Of a DNA stretch of 64,000 nucleotides, positions 17,304 to 25,882 are shown piece after piece. The translations under genes and the position numbers were made by a program. The first letter of the stretch is position 1; each line of letters starts with the position of its first letter. Origin of the DNA: Streptomyces sp. JH34 (lineage in GTDB: Bacteria; Actinomycetota; Actinomycetes; Streptomycetales; Streptomycetaceae); assembly GCF_029428875.1 (NCBI RefSeq), contig NZ_JAJSOO010000001.1, forward strand, positions 4,960,001-5,024,000. The letters run 5' to 3'. The notes beneath the pieces are model-generated. The model was not told the DNA's origin. It was given only the letters and a program-made list of their open reading frames with translations, and searched no databases.

Positions 17304-18449
17304 ATGGCCCGTCGCAGAAGAGCAGAGACCTACACCGCCCGGTGGCGCAGATCGGCGCACCGGGCGCGCATCGCGCTGCGCCGGTCCGGGGTCGACTACT
17401 TCCGCGGTGACGGGTCCGACTGGATAGCCCTGGCCGGTCTGCTGATCATCATTCCGGTGATCACCTGCACCACGCTGCTCAACCCCGTCTGGTGCTCCCC
17501 GACCGCCCTGGCCCTGCCGATCGTGGCGGGCGGTCTCCTGCTGCGGCCGGCCAGCCTGCTCAGTCTCTACGCGACCGCCGCCGCCGCCCTGATCGTCGAG
17601 TCCATCGCCCTCGGCCCCTACGCGGACGGTCCCGCCCGGGTCACACCGGGCACCGTCCTGGTCGTCGCGGCCTGCGGTTTCTTCGGGCTCGTCCTGGCCC
17701 AGTTCCGGGCCAGGGTCGGGGTGCCGTGGCGTCGCGGCGGCACGATGCTCTTCGACCTGCGCGAGCGGATCCGGGTCCAGAGCGCCCTGCCCCGGCTGCC
17801 CGAGGGCTGGCACCGCGAGATGGCGCTCCGCCCCGCCGGCGGGCAGTCCTTCTCCGGCGACTTCGTCGTCGCCGCCCGCACCAACGGCGAGCGCACCCTG
17901 GAGGTCGTCCTCACCGACGTCTCCGGCAAGGGCATGGACGCCGGTTCCCGTGCCCTGCTGCTGTCCGGCGCCTTCGGCGGCCTCCTCGGCTCCCTCCCGC
18001 CGCACGGCTTCCTCCCCGCGGCCAACGGCTATCTGCTGCGCCAGGACTGGGACGAGGGTTTCGCCACCTCGATCCACCTCGTCCTGGACCTGGAGTCGGG
18101 CGACTACGAAATCCTCTCCGCCGGCCATCCCCCCGCGCTGCAGCTGCACGCGGGCAGCGGCCTGTGGGAGGAGATGGCGGCGGAAGGCCCCCTGCTCGGG
18201 GTGTACGACGGAGCGCAGTTCGACGCCGTGAAGGGTTCGCTGGCCCCCGGGGACGTCCTGATGCTCTTCACCGACGGACTGGTGGAGGCGTCCGACCGGG
18301 ACATCGCGGAAGGCATCGACCGGCTGACCGGAGAGGCCGACCGCTACGTCGCGACGGGCTTCGAGGGCGCGGCCTGGCATCTGATCGAGGCCTGCGCCAA
18401 GGACGTCAACGACGACCGCGCGCTCCTCCTGCTGTCCCGGCGCGGCTGA
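17304..18449 (+). CDS. Membrane PP2C-type (SpoIIE-like) serine phosphatase
   Basis: 381 residues. A basic N-terminus (MARRRRAETYTARWRRSAHR) is followed by about three or four membrane helices (roughly 40-140, for example WIALAGLLIIIPVIT). A cytosolic SpoIIE/RsbU phosphatase domain spans about 165-381. Metal-site blocks are SGDFVVA, VVLTDVSGKGMDAG, LFTDGLVEA and NDDRALLLL. Such phosphatases dephosphorylate anti-anti-sigma factors in streptomycete stress and development control. No anti-sigma partner is adjacent. ATG 17304 is chosen because the membrane-anchored N-terminus begins there; the region upstream is antisense to the acetyltransferase gene. Confidence 0.9.
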   Translation: MARRRRAETYTARWRRSAHRARIALRRSGVDYFRGDGSDWIALAGLLIIIPVITCTTLLNPVWCSPTALALPIVAGGLLLRPASLLSLYATAAAALIVESIALGPYADGPARVTPGTVLVVAACGFFGLVLAQFRARVGVPWRRGGTMLFDLRERIRVQSALPRLPEGWHREMALRPAGGQSFSGDFVVAARTNGERTLEVVLTDVSGKGMDAGSRALLLSGAFGGLLGSLPPHGFLPAANGYLLRQDWDEGFATSIHLVLDLESGDYEILSAGHPPALQLHAGSGLWEEMAAEGPLLGVYDGAQFDAVKGSLAPGDVLMLFTDGLVEASDRDIAEGIDRLTGEADRYVATGFEGAAWHLIEACAKDVNDDRALLLLSRRG

Positions 18450-18536
18450 ACCGTACGGAAGCGGTCGAAACCGCACAGGCGTCAATCTTCGCGTTCCGCA
18501 TTCACCCGAAGGTGGAGGGAGTCCGGAGGACGTCAC

Positions 18537-18569
18537 CCCGGGTGCGCGGCCAGGGCCTCCGCACCCGGG
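18537..18569. terminator. Terminator-like hairpin between convergent genes
   Basis: A perfect 10-bp stem CCCGGGTGCG with its complement (18537-18546 and 18560-18569), loop of 13 nt, in the gap between the phosphatase and the antiporter genes. Confidence 0.6.
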
Positions 18570-18580
18570 CCGGCCGCCCC

Positions 18581-19759
18581 TCAGACCGGAACCGCCTCTT
18601 TCTCGGTCTCCTGGGCCCGCGTGCGCCCTCCGGGGAGGATCCGGGCCAGCCAGTGCGAGCGGCCGGCCGCCAGCGGCGACAGGACCGCGAGCAGGAGCAC
18701 GTACCCGGCGATGAACGGCGAGAGCCGCTCGTCCAGGCCCGCGCCCGCCGCCATCGTGGCGAGGATCAGCGCGAACTCACCGCGCGCCAGCAGGGTGGTG
18801 GAGACGTTCGCCGTGGCCTTCGGCCCGAAGGCGTAGATCCTGGCCGTGGCCATCCCGGCGAAGACGTTCATCAGCACGGTCACCGCGACGGCGGCCAGCA
18901 CCGGCCACAGCACGCTCGGCAGGTCGCCGGGGTTGATGGAGAGCCCGAAGCCGAAGAAGAAGATCGCCCCGAACGCGTCCCGCAGCGGATGGACCAGCTT
19001 CAGGATGCGGGTGCCCGACGAGGTGCTGCCCAGCATGAGGCCGACCATGAACGCGCCGATCGCGTCTGCGACCCCGAACCACTCCGAGACGCCGGCCACG
19101 AAGACGGCGACACCGAGGAAGGAGATGACGAGGAGTTCGTCGTCCTTGGTGTTCATCAGCTTGCCGACGAGCTTCGTGCCGAAGCGGGCCATCAGGGCGA
19201 GCAGCAGCAGGAATCCGAAGGCCTTGCCACCGTCGATCACCGCAGCCCCGAGGCTGTCCGCGCCGGACAGGATCGGTTGCAGCGCGGCCAGATAGAGGGC
19301 GAGGAAGACGTCCTCGACGACGATGATGCCGAGGATCGGCCGTGTCTCCGGATTCCCGATCCGGCCGAGGTCGACGAGGACCTTCGTGACGATGGCCGAC
19401 GACGAGATGCCGAGCACACCGGCGAGCACCAGCGCCTCGGACGTGCCCCAGCCCAGCGCGAAGCCGAAGCCGAGACCGGCGCCGACGTTCAGTGCGAGGT
19501 AGGTGCCTCCGGCGAGCGCCATCTTGCGCCCGCCCTTCTTCAGGTCGTCCAGATGGAACTCGAGGCCGAGGTAGAAGAGCAGCAGCACCAGACCGAGCGC
19601 GGAGAGCATCTCCAGGTCGTGCGGATCGTCGAGGAGGACGACCCCGGGGGTGTGCGGGCCGAGCAGGATCCCGGCCAGGATGAACAGGGGGATGGTCGGC
19701 AGTCCGATACGGCCGCCGACGCGGGCGAGGACGGCGGCGGCGAGGAACGCGCCCCCCAT
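18581..19759 (-). CDS. Cation:proton antiporter (CPA2 family)
   Basis: 392 residues from ATG 19759, about 12 helices with no RCK/TrkA domain. CPA2 blocks: GLPTIPLFILAGILLGPHTPG, LGLVLLLFYLGLEFHLDDLK (helix with the polar Glu), GISSSAIVTKVLVDLGR, GADAIGAFM-type segment (VADAIGAFMVGLMLG) and TTLLARGEFALILA. It exchanges Na+ or K+ for protons across the membrane. The frame is open upstream of the ATG and AAGGAGA (19794-19800) lies correctly placed for an ATC codon at 19786, so the true start may be about 9 codons earlier; see findings. Confidence 0.9.
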   Translation of the reverse strand: MGGAFLAAAVLARVGGRIGLPTIPLFILAGILLGPHTPGVVLLDDPHDLEMLSALGLVLLLFYLGLEFHLDDLKKGGRKMALAGGTYLALNVGAGLGFGFALGWGTSEALVLAGVLGISSSAIVTKVLVDLGRIGNPETRPILGIIVVEDVFLALYLAALQPILSGADSLGAAVIDGGKAFGFLLLLALMARFGTKLVGKLMNTKDDELLVISFLGVAVFVAGVSEWFGVADAIGAFMVGLMLGSTSSGTRILKLVHPLRDAFGAIFFFGFGLSINPGDLPSVLWPVLAAVAVTVLMNVFAGMATARIYAFGPKATANVSTTLLARGEFALILATMAAGAGLDERLSPFIAGYVLLLAVLSPLAAGRSHWLARILPGGRTRAQETEKEAVPV

Positions 19760-19910
19760 GGCGATGAGCGTGTCTGCGTGTCCGATGAGCCTGTCTCCTT
19801 CTTTCGGTCAAGAGCGCGTCAAGGAATCGTCAGTAATTAGTTTACCGAACGATCAGGACTGCACTCCCGGAACCAGCGGAGTCAGGTGGTGACCGGCGTA
19901 CAGTCGGCCC

Positions 19911-20411
19911 ATGCCGATGCCGTATCTGACCCTGTCCCAGGTGGAGTCGATCGCCCGCGAGGCCCATCGTGAGCAGACCGACAAGGCGGGGCGCCCGTAC
20001 GCGGAGCACCTGGCAGCGGTGGCGGAGGGCGTACGGAGCAGGGGCGGCAGCGAGGAGCAGATCGCCGCCGCCTGGCTGCACGACGCGATCGAGGACCACG
20101 CGCTGTCCCGGCGCTGGCTGGACGAGGCCCCGCTGCCCGGACAGGTGAAAGAAATGGTCCTCGCCGTCACCAAGCGGGACGGCGAGGACCTCTTCACATA
20201 CACCGGGCGGATTCTCGCCACGCCCGGAGCGCTGCTGATCAAGGAGTCGGATCTGGCGCACAACGCGGACCCCGCCCGGCTCGCGATCCTCGAGCCGGCC
20301 ACCCGTACCCGTCTGACCGAGAAATATGCGCAGGTACGCGGCTTGCTGGGGCTCGGCGAGGGTGCCGGGCCGACCGACCGGCGGGATCAAGCCAACCCGG
20401 CCACGGAGTGA
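19911..20411 (+). CDS. HD-domain phosphohydrolase-like protein
   Basis: 166 residues. HD metal site: His in YAEHLAAVAEG, the HD pair in WLHDAIEDHALS, and a later Asp in KESDLAHNADPARLA. This layout matches the N-terminal hydrolase domain of RelA/SpoT and short MESH-like proteins. It begins with an alpha helix containing ESIAREAHREQTDKAGRPY, which is very like the SpoT hydrolase start. A small (p)ppGpp hydrolase is possible but not shown; family members may act on other nucleotides. Divergent from the antiporter gene and convergent with the acyltransferase gene. Confidence 0.85.
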   Translation: MPMPYLTLSQVESIAREAHREQTDKAGRPYAEHLAAVAEGVRSRGGSEEQIAAAWLHDAIEDHALSRRWLDEAPLPGQVKEMVLAVTKRDGEDLFTYTGRILATPGALLIKESDLAHNADPARLAILEPATRTRLTEKYAQVRGLLGLGEGAGPTDRRDQANPATE

Positions 20412-20459
20412 TGCCCTGAAGGGACCGGCCCCGGTGTCGGGGGGCCGATCCGGACAGGG

Positions 20460-21623
20460 TCAGCGATCGGCGGGGCTCCGGCGGAACGCCCACTTCATCT
20501 CCGGCTCGGTCGCGAAGCGCATGGCGCGCCGGACCGGCGGGGTGCAGAGCAGGGTCACGGCGGCGGCTGCGACGAGGGAGACGACGACGAGCCCCACGGG
20601 GCCGGAGAGCCACTCGTAGCGGTCGAACAGGTCGTAGTAGCCCGCCCCCTTCACCAGGAAGCCGTGCAGCAGGTAGCCACAGATGGTCCCGGTGCCCAGC
20701 GCCGTGAACCACATGTGGCGGCGCGGCACCCAGGCGAGGAACGCGACCGTGAGCAGCAGCGCGCATCCGAACATGGCCAGCGTCATCACGGGCCCCGCCC
20801 ACCACTGGAAGTCCATCTCCTGGGCGCTGTTGCTGCGGTAGAACCAGCCCAGCCCCATGCGCGGAGCGGCCCAGTAGGCGAAGACCAGGGCCCCGAGGGC
20901 CAGAGGGACGGCCAGCATCCGTACCTCGCGCCGGCGGATCAGCTGGAAGTGCTCGGGCTTCATCAGCAGGCCGAGCACGAAGAACGGCAGGAGCTGGCAG
21001 ACGCGCTGCAGGTCCAGATCGTCGCCGATCTCCGGTGTCACCGAGGCGAGCATGGCGATGCCGAGCGCGACGGGCAGGGGGTGGCGCAGGGACTGCCACA
21101 GCGGAGTGGTGACCCGCCAGATGAACAGGGCGATCAGGAACCAGGTGAGGAACAGCGGGTCGAGCAGGGTGATCGAGGTGTCCGGCGCCCCGCCGGCATA
21201 GCGCTTGAAGAGCGAGTACGCCGTCTCGAACAGCACATAGGGCACCACGACCCCGGTGACGAGGCGCTTCACCTTGGCCGAACTCATGTCGAACGACCGG
21301 GAGAAGTAGCCGGAGACGAGGATGAACGCCGGCATGTGGAACGTGTACACGACCATGTACAGCGCCCGGGTGATCCGGCTGCCGTCCATCACCGGTTCCC
21401 AGGCGTGGGCCACGGCGACGAGCACGATCGCGAGGTACTTCACATTGTCGAAGTACGCGTCACGGCGCTTGGCCGGAGCGGGTGCACCGGTGCGGTCCTG
21501 AGCGGTCCTGGAGGTGGCGGCGGGGGCGCGTTCGGCCGTCAGCACCTGCTCGTGTCTCGGCTCCGACTCCCGGCTCTCCGGGGTGGACGGGGCCCTCTGA
21601 ATTTCGCTCGGAGCTTTGGACAT
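20460..21623 (-). CDS. Membrane acyltransferase family protein
   Basis: About 387 residues. An unstructured N-terminus of about 50 residues is followed by AYFDNVKYLAIVLVAVAHAWEP, the start of the acyltransferase-3 (NodX/OafA) fold with its conserved His after the first helix. About ten helices follow (for example VVVPYVLFETAYSLF, FLTWFLIALFIWRV, TICGYLLHGFLVK). These enzymes O-acylate glycans or lipids at the membrane. I took ATG 21623 (AAGGTG upstream), but ATG 21653 with GAGGG upstream is equally possible. The substrate is unknown. Long AT-rich leader upstream. Confidence 0.85.
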   Translation of the reverse strand: MSKAPSEIQRAPSTPESRESEPRHEQVLTAERAPAATSRTAQDRTGAPAPAKRRDAYFDNVKYLAIVLVAVAHAWEPVMDGSRITRALYMVVYTFHMPAFILVSGYFSRSFDMSSAKVKRLVTGVVVPYVLFETAYSLFKRYAGGAPDTSITLLDPLFLTWFLIALFIWRVTTPLWQSLRHPLPVALGIAMLASVTPEIGDDLDLQRVCQLLPFFVLGLLMKPEHFQLIRRREVRMLAVPLALGALVFAYWAAPRMGLGWFYRSNSAQEMDFQWWAGPVMTLAMFGCALLLTVAFLAWVPRRHMWFTALGTGTICGYLLHGFLVKGAGYYDLFDRYEWLSGPVGLVVVSLVAAAAVTLLCTPPVRRAMRFATEPEMKWAFRRSPADR

Positions 21624-21653
21624 CTGCTGCACCTTAGACCCGTCGATCGGCAT

Positions 21654-22103
21654 GCGTAAAACCCTCGAGAAACAACGCGTGTTCCCTGTCATTCAAAAGT
21701 GAAACCATCAACAGATGCCCGGTACGTGCTGATTCATCCACCTTAAACAGGGCATATCGGCGAGTGTTTGGCGAGAGTGAATTTCGTCGCACGAACTCCT
21801 GGCAAACCGCTGTGAATGAAGTGTGGGGATATGGAAACGATCACATCGGGCGTTATTCGAACTGCCCTGCACACAGCGGGCGCACAGCTTTTTCGCCAGC
21901 GCCCGCGCGGGCCCTGCGGCGGCCCGGCGCGCTGCGGTTCGCACTCGGGCGCGCGCGGGCGCGAGGATGGCGGGATCCGGCCGTTTCCCTCCTTCACCCA
22001 GCAGCATGCGCAGGGGAGTTGGTGGCACGATGGGCGCGACGGAGGTGTGCCGCCCGCATGCCACCGGGCCGGCAAGGCGGACCGACCAAGGGTGTGATCA
22101 GTC
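21654..22103. other. 450-bp intergenic region
   Basis: Between the divergent acyltransferase and small membrane protein genes. The first ~150 bp are clearly less GC-rich than the surroundings and probably hold both promoters. Further on, an 11-bp inverted repeat (GCGCCCGCGCG near 21899, complement near 21950) encloses very GC-rich sequence. I see no convincing gene. Confidence 0.5.
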
Positions 22104-22298
22104 GTGGCCATTTCACTGTCTGTGGTACTTCTGCTGGGGATCGTCCTGGTGGTGTTCATCCGCGGCGGATCGATCAAGGGCGGACCGGCGGTCGTCGCCG
22201 TGCTGTTCGGCTTCTTCCTGGCGTCGACGGGTATGGCGCCGTCCATCAACAGATTCATGAACTCGATAGCCGACACGATCAACCAGATCAGCTTCTGA
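22104..22298 (+). CDS. Small conserved membrane protein
   Basis: 64 residues from a GTG start. Two hydrophobic segments: residues 3-20 (LSVVLLLGIVLVVFIRGG) and about 28-45 (AVVAVLFGFFLASTGMAP), then a short polar helix NRFMNSIADTINQISF. This pattern, a membrane hairpin with a terminal amphipathic helix, is a recurrent Streptomyces small protein of unknown function. In other streptomycetes such proteins occur near transfer or plasmid-like genes, but no such gene is nearby here. A strong terminator follows at 22350. Confidence 0.75.
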   Translation: MAISLSVVLLLGIVLVVFIRGGSIKGGPAVVAVLFGFFLASTGMAPSINRFMNSIADTINQISF

Positions 22299-22349
22299 GG
22301 AGCCCCGCGGAAGCGCCCGGCCCGGCAGGTGACCGGCCGTCGGCTCATG

Positions 22350-22398
22350 CGCACGGACGAGCCAGGCGGGGCCCGAACCCGCCTGGCTCGTCCGTGCG
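22350..22398 (+). terminator. Strong terminator after small membrane protein gene
   Basis: A perfect 21-bp stem (22350-22370 with 22378-22398) and 7-nt loop GCCCGAA, about 50 bp after the stop codon. Confidence 0.88.
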
Positions 22399-22575
22399 TT
22401 CGGCGTCGCGGAACGGGACCGGAGGGCGCGTGCCCCATGCGCGCCCGGAGCACCCGCCGCGGATACCGGAGTGCCCCACGGGTGGGCAGGTCTCCTTACC
22501 CGCCGGGTAATCGACCCCGGCAGGCGGAAGGGGCATGCTCCATGTCGACGGAGCCCCACCGGCCGGAAGGACGCC

Positions 22576-22923
22576 ATGCCCGCCTATGTGATAGCCCACC
22601 TCCAGGACGCCGCCCCGCACCCGGAGATCGCCGAGTACATCGAGCGGATCCCCGCGACGTTCGAGCCGTACGGCGGCAGCTTCCTGGTGCACTTCACGCC
22701 GCACGAGGTGAAGGAGGGGAGCTGGCCGGGCGGTGTCGTGGTGCTCGTCTTCCCCGGAATCGAGGAGGCGCGGGCCTGGTGGGACTCTCCCGCGTACCAG
22801 GAGATCGCGCCGTTGCGCTCCCGGCACATCGAGGGCGACATCATCCTGGTCGAGGGTGTCCCCGCGGGCTACGACCCGGCCGACTCCGCCAGGGCGATGC
22901 GGGACGCGCTGCCTCCCGCGTAG
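22576..22923 (+). CDS. DUF1330 domain-containing protein
   Basis: 115 residues. The dimeric alpha-beta barrel fold of DUF1330 is recognisable from YVIAHLQDAA, EYIERIPATFEPYGGSFLVH, VVVLVFPGIEEARAWWDSPAYQEIAPLRSRH and GDIILVEGV. These small cytosolic proteins have no settled function. ATG 22576 with AAGGA upstream. A strong hairpin downstream separates it from tRNA-Gly on the other strand. Confidence 0.88.
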   Translation: MPAYVIAHLQDAAPHPEIAEYIERIPATFEPYGGSFLVHFTPHEVKEGSWPGGVVVLVFPGIEEARAWWDSPAYQEIAPLRSRHIEGDIILVEGVPAGYDPADSARAMRDALPPA

Positions 22924-22982
22924 CGGCCGGCGCGGCGCCTGCCGGAGAACACCTGTCCATGACCTGTGCCACACGCAGAAAA

Positions 22983-23023
22983 CCCGGGGCCGGGCGGAGG
23001 AAAATTCTCCGCCCGGCCCCGGG
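22983..23023. terminator. Bidirectional terminator between DUF1330 gene and tRNA-Gly
   Basis: A perfect 17-bp GC stem (22983-22999 with 23007-23023) with an AT-rich loop GAAAATT. Confidence 0.88.
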
Positions 23024-23027
23024 CCGT

Positions 23028-23101
23028 TGGAGCGGGCGACGGGAATCGAACCCGCGTAGCTAGTTTGGAAGACTAGGGCTCTACCATTGAGCTACGCCCG
23101 C
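23028..23101 (-). tRNA. tRNA-Gly (anticodon UCC)
   Basis: Cloverleaf on the minus strand: acceptor GCGGGCG pairs with CGCCCGC, D-arm GCTCAATGGTAGAGC, anticodon stem CTAGT/ACTAG with loop CTTCCAA giving UCC, T-arm GCGGGTTCGATTCCCGT. The CCA end is encoded (23028-23030). Confidence 0.95.
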
Positions 23102-23280
23102 AAGCACCGCTTCACCCGTCCGGGCAGGCCCGGCGGATCTCGGTACGGACAGCATCGTAGCGGGTCGGGGAAGGTGTCCGCACACCCGTATCGGCGTGCC
23201 CCCCGTCACGACCCCGGTGACGGCCCGCGCAAAGCGGCCGACGCAGCGCTCGTCTGCATGTACCCTACGTGTCGCACCGA

Positions 23281-23357
23281 CGGGGTGTGGCGCAGCTTGG
23301 TAGCGCGTCCGCTTTGGGAGCGGAAGGTCGTCGGTTCGAATCCGGCCACCCCGACCA
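23281..23357 (+). tRNA. tRNA-Pro (anticodon UGG)
   Basis: Acceptor CGGGGTG pairs with CACCCCG, D-arm GCGCAGCTTGGTAGCGC, anticodon stem CCGCT/AGCGG with loop TTTGGGA giving UGG, T-arm GTCGGTTCGAATCCGGC. Discriminator A and CCA are encoded up to 23357. Confidence 0.95.
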
Positions 23358-23507
23358 CCGGCAAGATCGCATTGTGGGAGTCCTCCACCTTGCCGTTACT
23401 ATGCAAATTGCGTGCCCGTGTGTCTGATGTACCGGGCTCGATCCGCGAAGCCGCCTCTCGGCGGCCCAGCAGAACCCCAAGAAGTCAGCCACCAAGGAGA
23501 CCGAACC

Positions 23508-24908
23508 GTGAAGAGCGCCGTGGAGACCCTGAACCCGACTCGGGTTCGGCTCAGCATCGAGGTGCCCTTCGAGGAGCTCAAGGACAGCCTCGACGCGGCG
23601 TACAAGAAGATCAACCAGCAGGTCACGGTGAAGGGCTTCCGTAAGGGCAAGATCCCGAACCGCGTCATCGACCAGCGGTTCGGCCGTGGTGCTGTGCTGG
23701 AGGAGGCCGTCAACGACGCCCTTCCGAAGTTCTACACCGAAGCTGTCAACGAGGGTGAGCTCAACGTTCTGGGCCAGCCCGAGGTCGACATCACCGAGCT
23801 CAAGGACGGCGAGCTGCTGGCCTTCACCGCCGAGGTGGACGTCCGTCCCGAGATCGAGATCCCGGACTACTCCGGCATCGAGGTCACCGTGGACGCACTC
23901 GAAGTCACCGAAGAAGACGTCGACAAGGCCGTGGAGCAGCTCCGCGAGCGCTTCGCGTCCACCAACCCGGTCGAGCGCGCCGCCGCCGAGGGCGACGTCG
24001 TGACCATCGACCTGGAGGCCAAGGTCGACGGAGAGGTCCTCGAGGACGGCGTGGCCGCGGGTGTCTCGTACACCATCGGTTCCGGCGAGCTCCTCGACGG
24101 CATCGACGAGGCCGTGACCGGCCTGGAGGCCGGTGGCGAGACCACCTTCACCTCCGAGCTGAAGGGCGGCTCCGCCGAGGGCAAGGAAGCGGAGGTCACC
24201 GTCAAGGTCACCGCCGTCTCCGCCCGCGAACTGCCCGAGCTGGACGACGACTTCGCGCAGATGGCGAGCGAGTTCGACACGCTCGCCGAGCTCCGCGAGG
24301 ACAGCCGCAAGCGCCTCGAGAACACCAAGCAGTACGACCAGGCCACCCAGGCCCAGGAGCGGGTCCTCGAGGAGCTGCTGAAGCTGGCCGAGGTCCCGAT
24401 CCCCGAGAAGCTCCTCGCGGACGAGGTCCAGACCCGCAAGCACAACCTCGAGCACCACCAGCTCGGCCAGATGGGCCTCGACCTGGAGAAGTACCTCGAG
24501 ATCCAGGGCAAGACCCTGGAGGAGTTCGAGAACGAGACCTCCGAGCAGGCGATCAAGGGCATCAAGACCCAGTTCATCCTTGACGAGCTCGTCAACAAGG
24601 AGAAGCTGAACGTCAACCAGGAGGAGCTCACCGAGCACCTCATGCGGCGTGCGGCCTCCTCCGGCATGAGCCCCGACCAGTTCGCCCAGGCCGTCGTCGA
24701 GGGCGGCCAGGTGCCGATGCTCGTCGGCGAGGTCGCCCGCGGCAAGGCGCTCGCCGTCGTCGTCGAGGCCGCCAAGGTCACGGACACCAACGGTGAGATC
24801 GTCGAGCTCGAGGACGAGGAAGAGGCAGCGGACGAGGCCGCCGAGACGGTCGAGGCCGCCGAGGGCACCGAGAAGGCTGAGGAGAAGGACGAGAAGAACG
24901 AGGCCTGA
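23508..24908 (+). CDS. tig: Trigger factor (ribosome-associated chaperone, peptidyl-prolyl isomerase)
   Basis: 466 residues. N-terminal ribosome-binding domain carries the signature GFRKGKIPNRV near residue 45. An FKBP-type isomerase domain lies at about 150-240 (EGDVVTIDLEAKVDGEVLEDG, SGELLDGIDEAVTGLEAGG). A helical chaperone domain and an acidic Glu/Ala-rich tail follow (DEEEAADEAAETVEAAEG). Trigger factor folds nascent chains at the exit tunnel. GTG 23508 is preceded by AAGGAGA. It is the first gene of the tig-clpP-clpX neighbourhood conserved in bacteria, but a 17-bp terminator stem separates it from clpP1. Confidence 0.97.
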   Translation: MKSAVETLNPTRVRLSIEVPFEELKDSLDAAYKKINQQVTVKGFRKGKIPNRVIDQRFGRGAVLEEAVNDALPKFYTEAVNEGELNVLGQPEVDITELKDGELLAFTAEVDVRPEIEIPDYSGIEVTVDALEVTEEDVDKAVEQLRERFASTNPVERAAAEGDVVTIDLEAKVDGEVLEDGVAAGVSYTIGSGELLDGIDEAVTGLEAGGETTFTSELKGGSAEGKEAEVTVKVTAVSARELPELDDDFAQMASEFDTLAELREDSRKRLENTKQYDQATQAQERVLEELLKLAEVPIPEKLLADEVQTRKHNLEHHQLGQMGLDLEKYLEIQGKTLEEFENETSEQAIKGIKTQFILDELVNKEKLNVNQEELTEHLMRRAASSGMSPDQFAQAVVEGGQVPMLVGEVARGKALAVVVEAAKVTDTNGEIVELEDEEEAADEAAETVEAAEGTEKAEEKDEKNEA

Positions 24909-24938
24909 GCCCCGTTCCGCTCGCTGACCTGATCCACG

Positions 24939-24975
24939 CGGCGGGCCCCGGACGTACGACGTCCGGGGCCCGCCG
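24939..24975 (+). terminator. Terminator after tig
   Basis: A perfect 17-bp stem (24939-24955 with 24959-24975) with loop ACG, 30 bp after the stop codon. Confidence 0.88.
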
Positions 24976-25032
24976 TCGTATCGGCCCGCGCGCCCGGGGA
25001 GTACCCGGGAACCCTTGTGCGGACTGCTCACC

Positions 25033-25049
25033 TTGCGCTCCCAGCGAAC
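25033..25049. promoter_or_regulatory. Putative ClgR box upstream of clpP1
   Basis: TTGCGCT-CCC-AGCGAAC at 25033-25049 has one perfect half-site (AGCGAAC) of the ClgR motif GTTCGCY-N-RGCGAAC and a degenerate other half (5 of 7) with a 3-nt centre. ClgR activates clpP1P2 in S. lividans. Placement about 130 bp before the clpP1 start is reasonable. Match by eye only. Confidence 0.5.
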
Positions 25050-25182
25050 AGTTGGGGAACCGGGATGGCGTTGTCCCACCTGCGCGTTAGGGTCCATGAA
25101 GAGGAAGGGTCGGGTAGTCCCGGCCCACCCGGTACGAAGACGCTGAGACGGCCGGAGCCGTCAGAGACGAGCAGGTGGATAC

Positions 25183-25800
25183 GTGACGAATCTGATGCCC
25201 TACGCCGCCGGAGAGCCGTCCCTCGGTGGAGGCCTCGGTGACCAGGTCTACAGCCGACTGCTCGGCGAGCGCATCATCTTCCTCGGTCAGCAGGTCGACG
25301 ATGACATCGCCAACAAGATCACCGCACAGCTTCTGCTCCTTGCCGCGGAACCCGACAAGGACATCTACCTCTACATCAACAGCCCCGGCGGCTCGGTGAC
25401 GGCCGGCATGGCGGTCTACGACACCATGCAGTACATCCCGAACGACGTGGTCACCATCGGTATGGGAATGGCGGCCTCGATGGGCCAGTTCCTGCTCACC
25501 GGTGGCACGGCGGGCAAGCGCTTCGCGCTCCCCAACACCGACATCCTGATGCACCAGGGTTCGGCCGGCATCGGCGGTACCGCGTCGGACATCAAGATCC
25601 AGGCGCAGTACCTGCTCCGCACGAAGACACGGATGGCGGAGATCACCGCCCACCACTCCGGCCAGACCGTGGAGACGATCATCCGCGACGGCGACCGCGA
25701 CCGCTGGTACACCGCCGAGGAGGCCAAGGACTACGGCCTCATCGACGAGATCATCTCGGTCGCGTCGGGCATCCCGGGCGGCGGCGGCACCGGCGCCTGA
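25183..25800 (+). CDS. clpP1: ATP-dependent Clp protease proteolytic subunit ClpP1
   Basis: 205 residues. Serine peptidase of the Clp barrel. Catalytic triad: Ser99 in GMAASMGQF, His124 in ILMHQGS, and an Asp in EEAKDYGLIDE. INSPGGSVTAGMAVYDTMQY forms the oxyanion region. GTG 25183 with an upstream purine site; an internal ATG five codons later is possible. Followed 82 bp later by clpP2, with which it forms a mixed ClpP1P2 complex in actinobacteria. It degrades proteins delivered by ClpX or ClpC. Confidence 0.97.
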   Translation: MTNLMPYAAGEPSLGGGLGDQVYSRLLGERIIFLGQQVDDDIANKITAQLLLLAAEPDKDIYLYINSPGGSVTAGMAVYDTMQYIPNDVVTIGMGMAASMGQFLLTGGTAGKRFALPNTDILMHQGSAGIGGTASDIKIQAQYLLRTKTRMAEITAHHSGQTVETIIRDGDRDRWYTAEEAKDYGLIDEIISVASGIPGGGGTGA

Positions 25801-25882
25801 TCCGGGCGTGCACCACCCCGCACCCTCTCGTACGCCGAGACCCACAGCCCACAGATACGCCACCAGGATGGTGAAGACCCAC

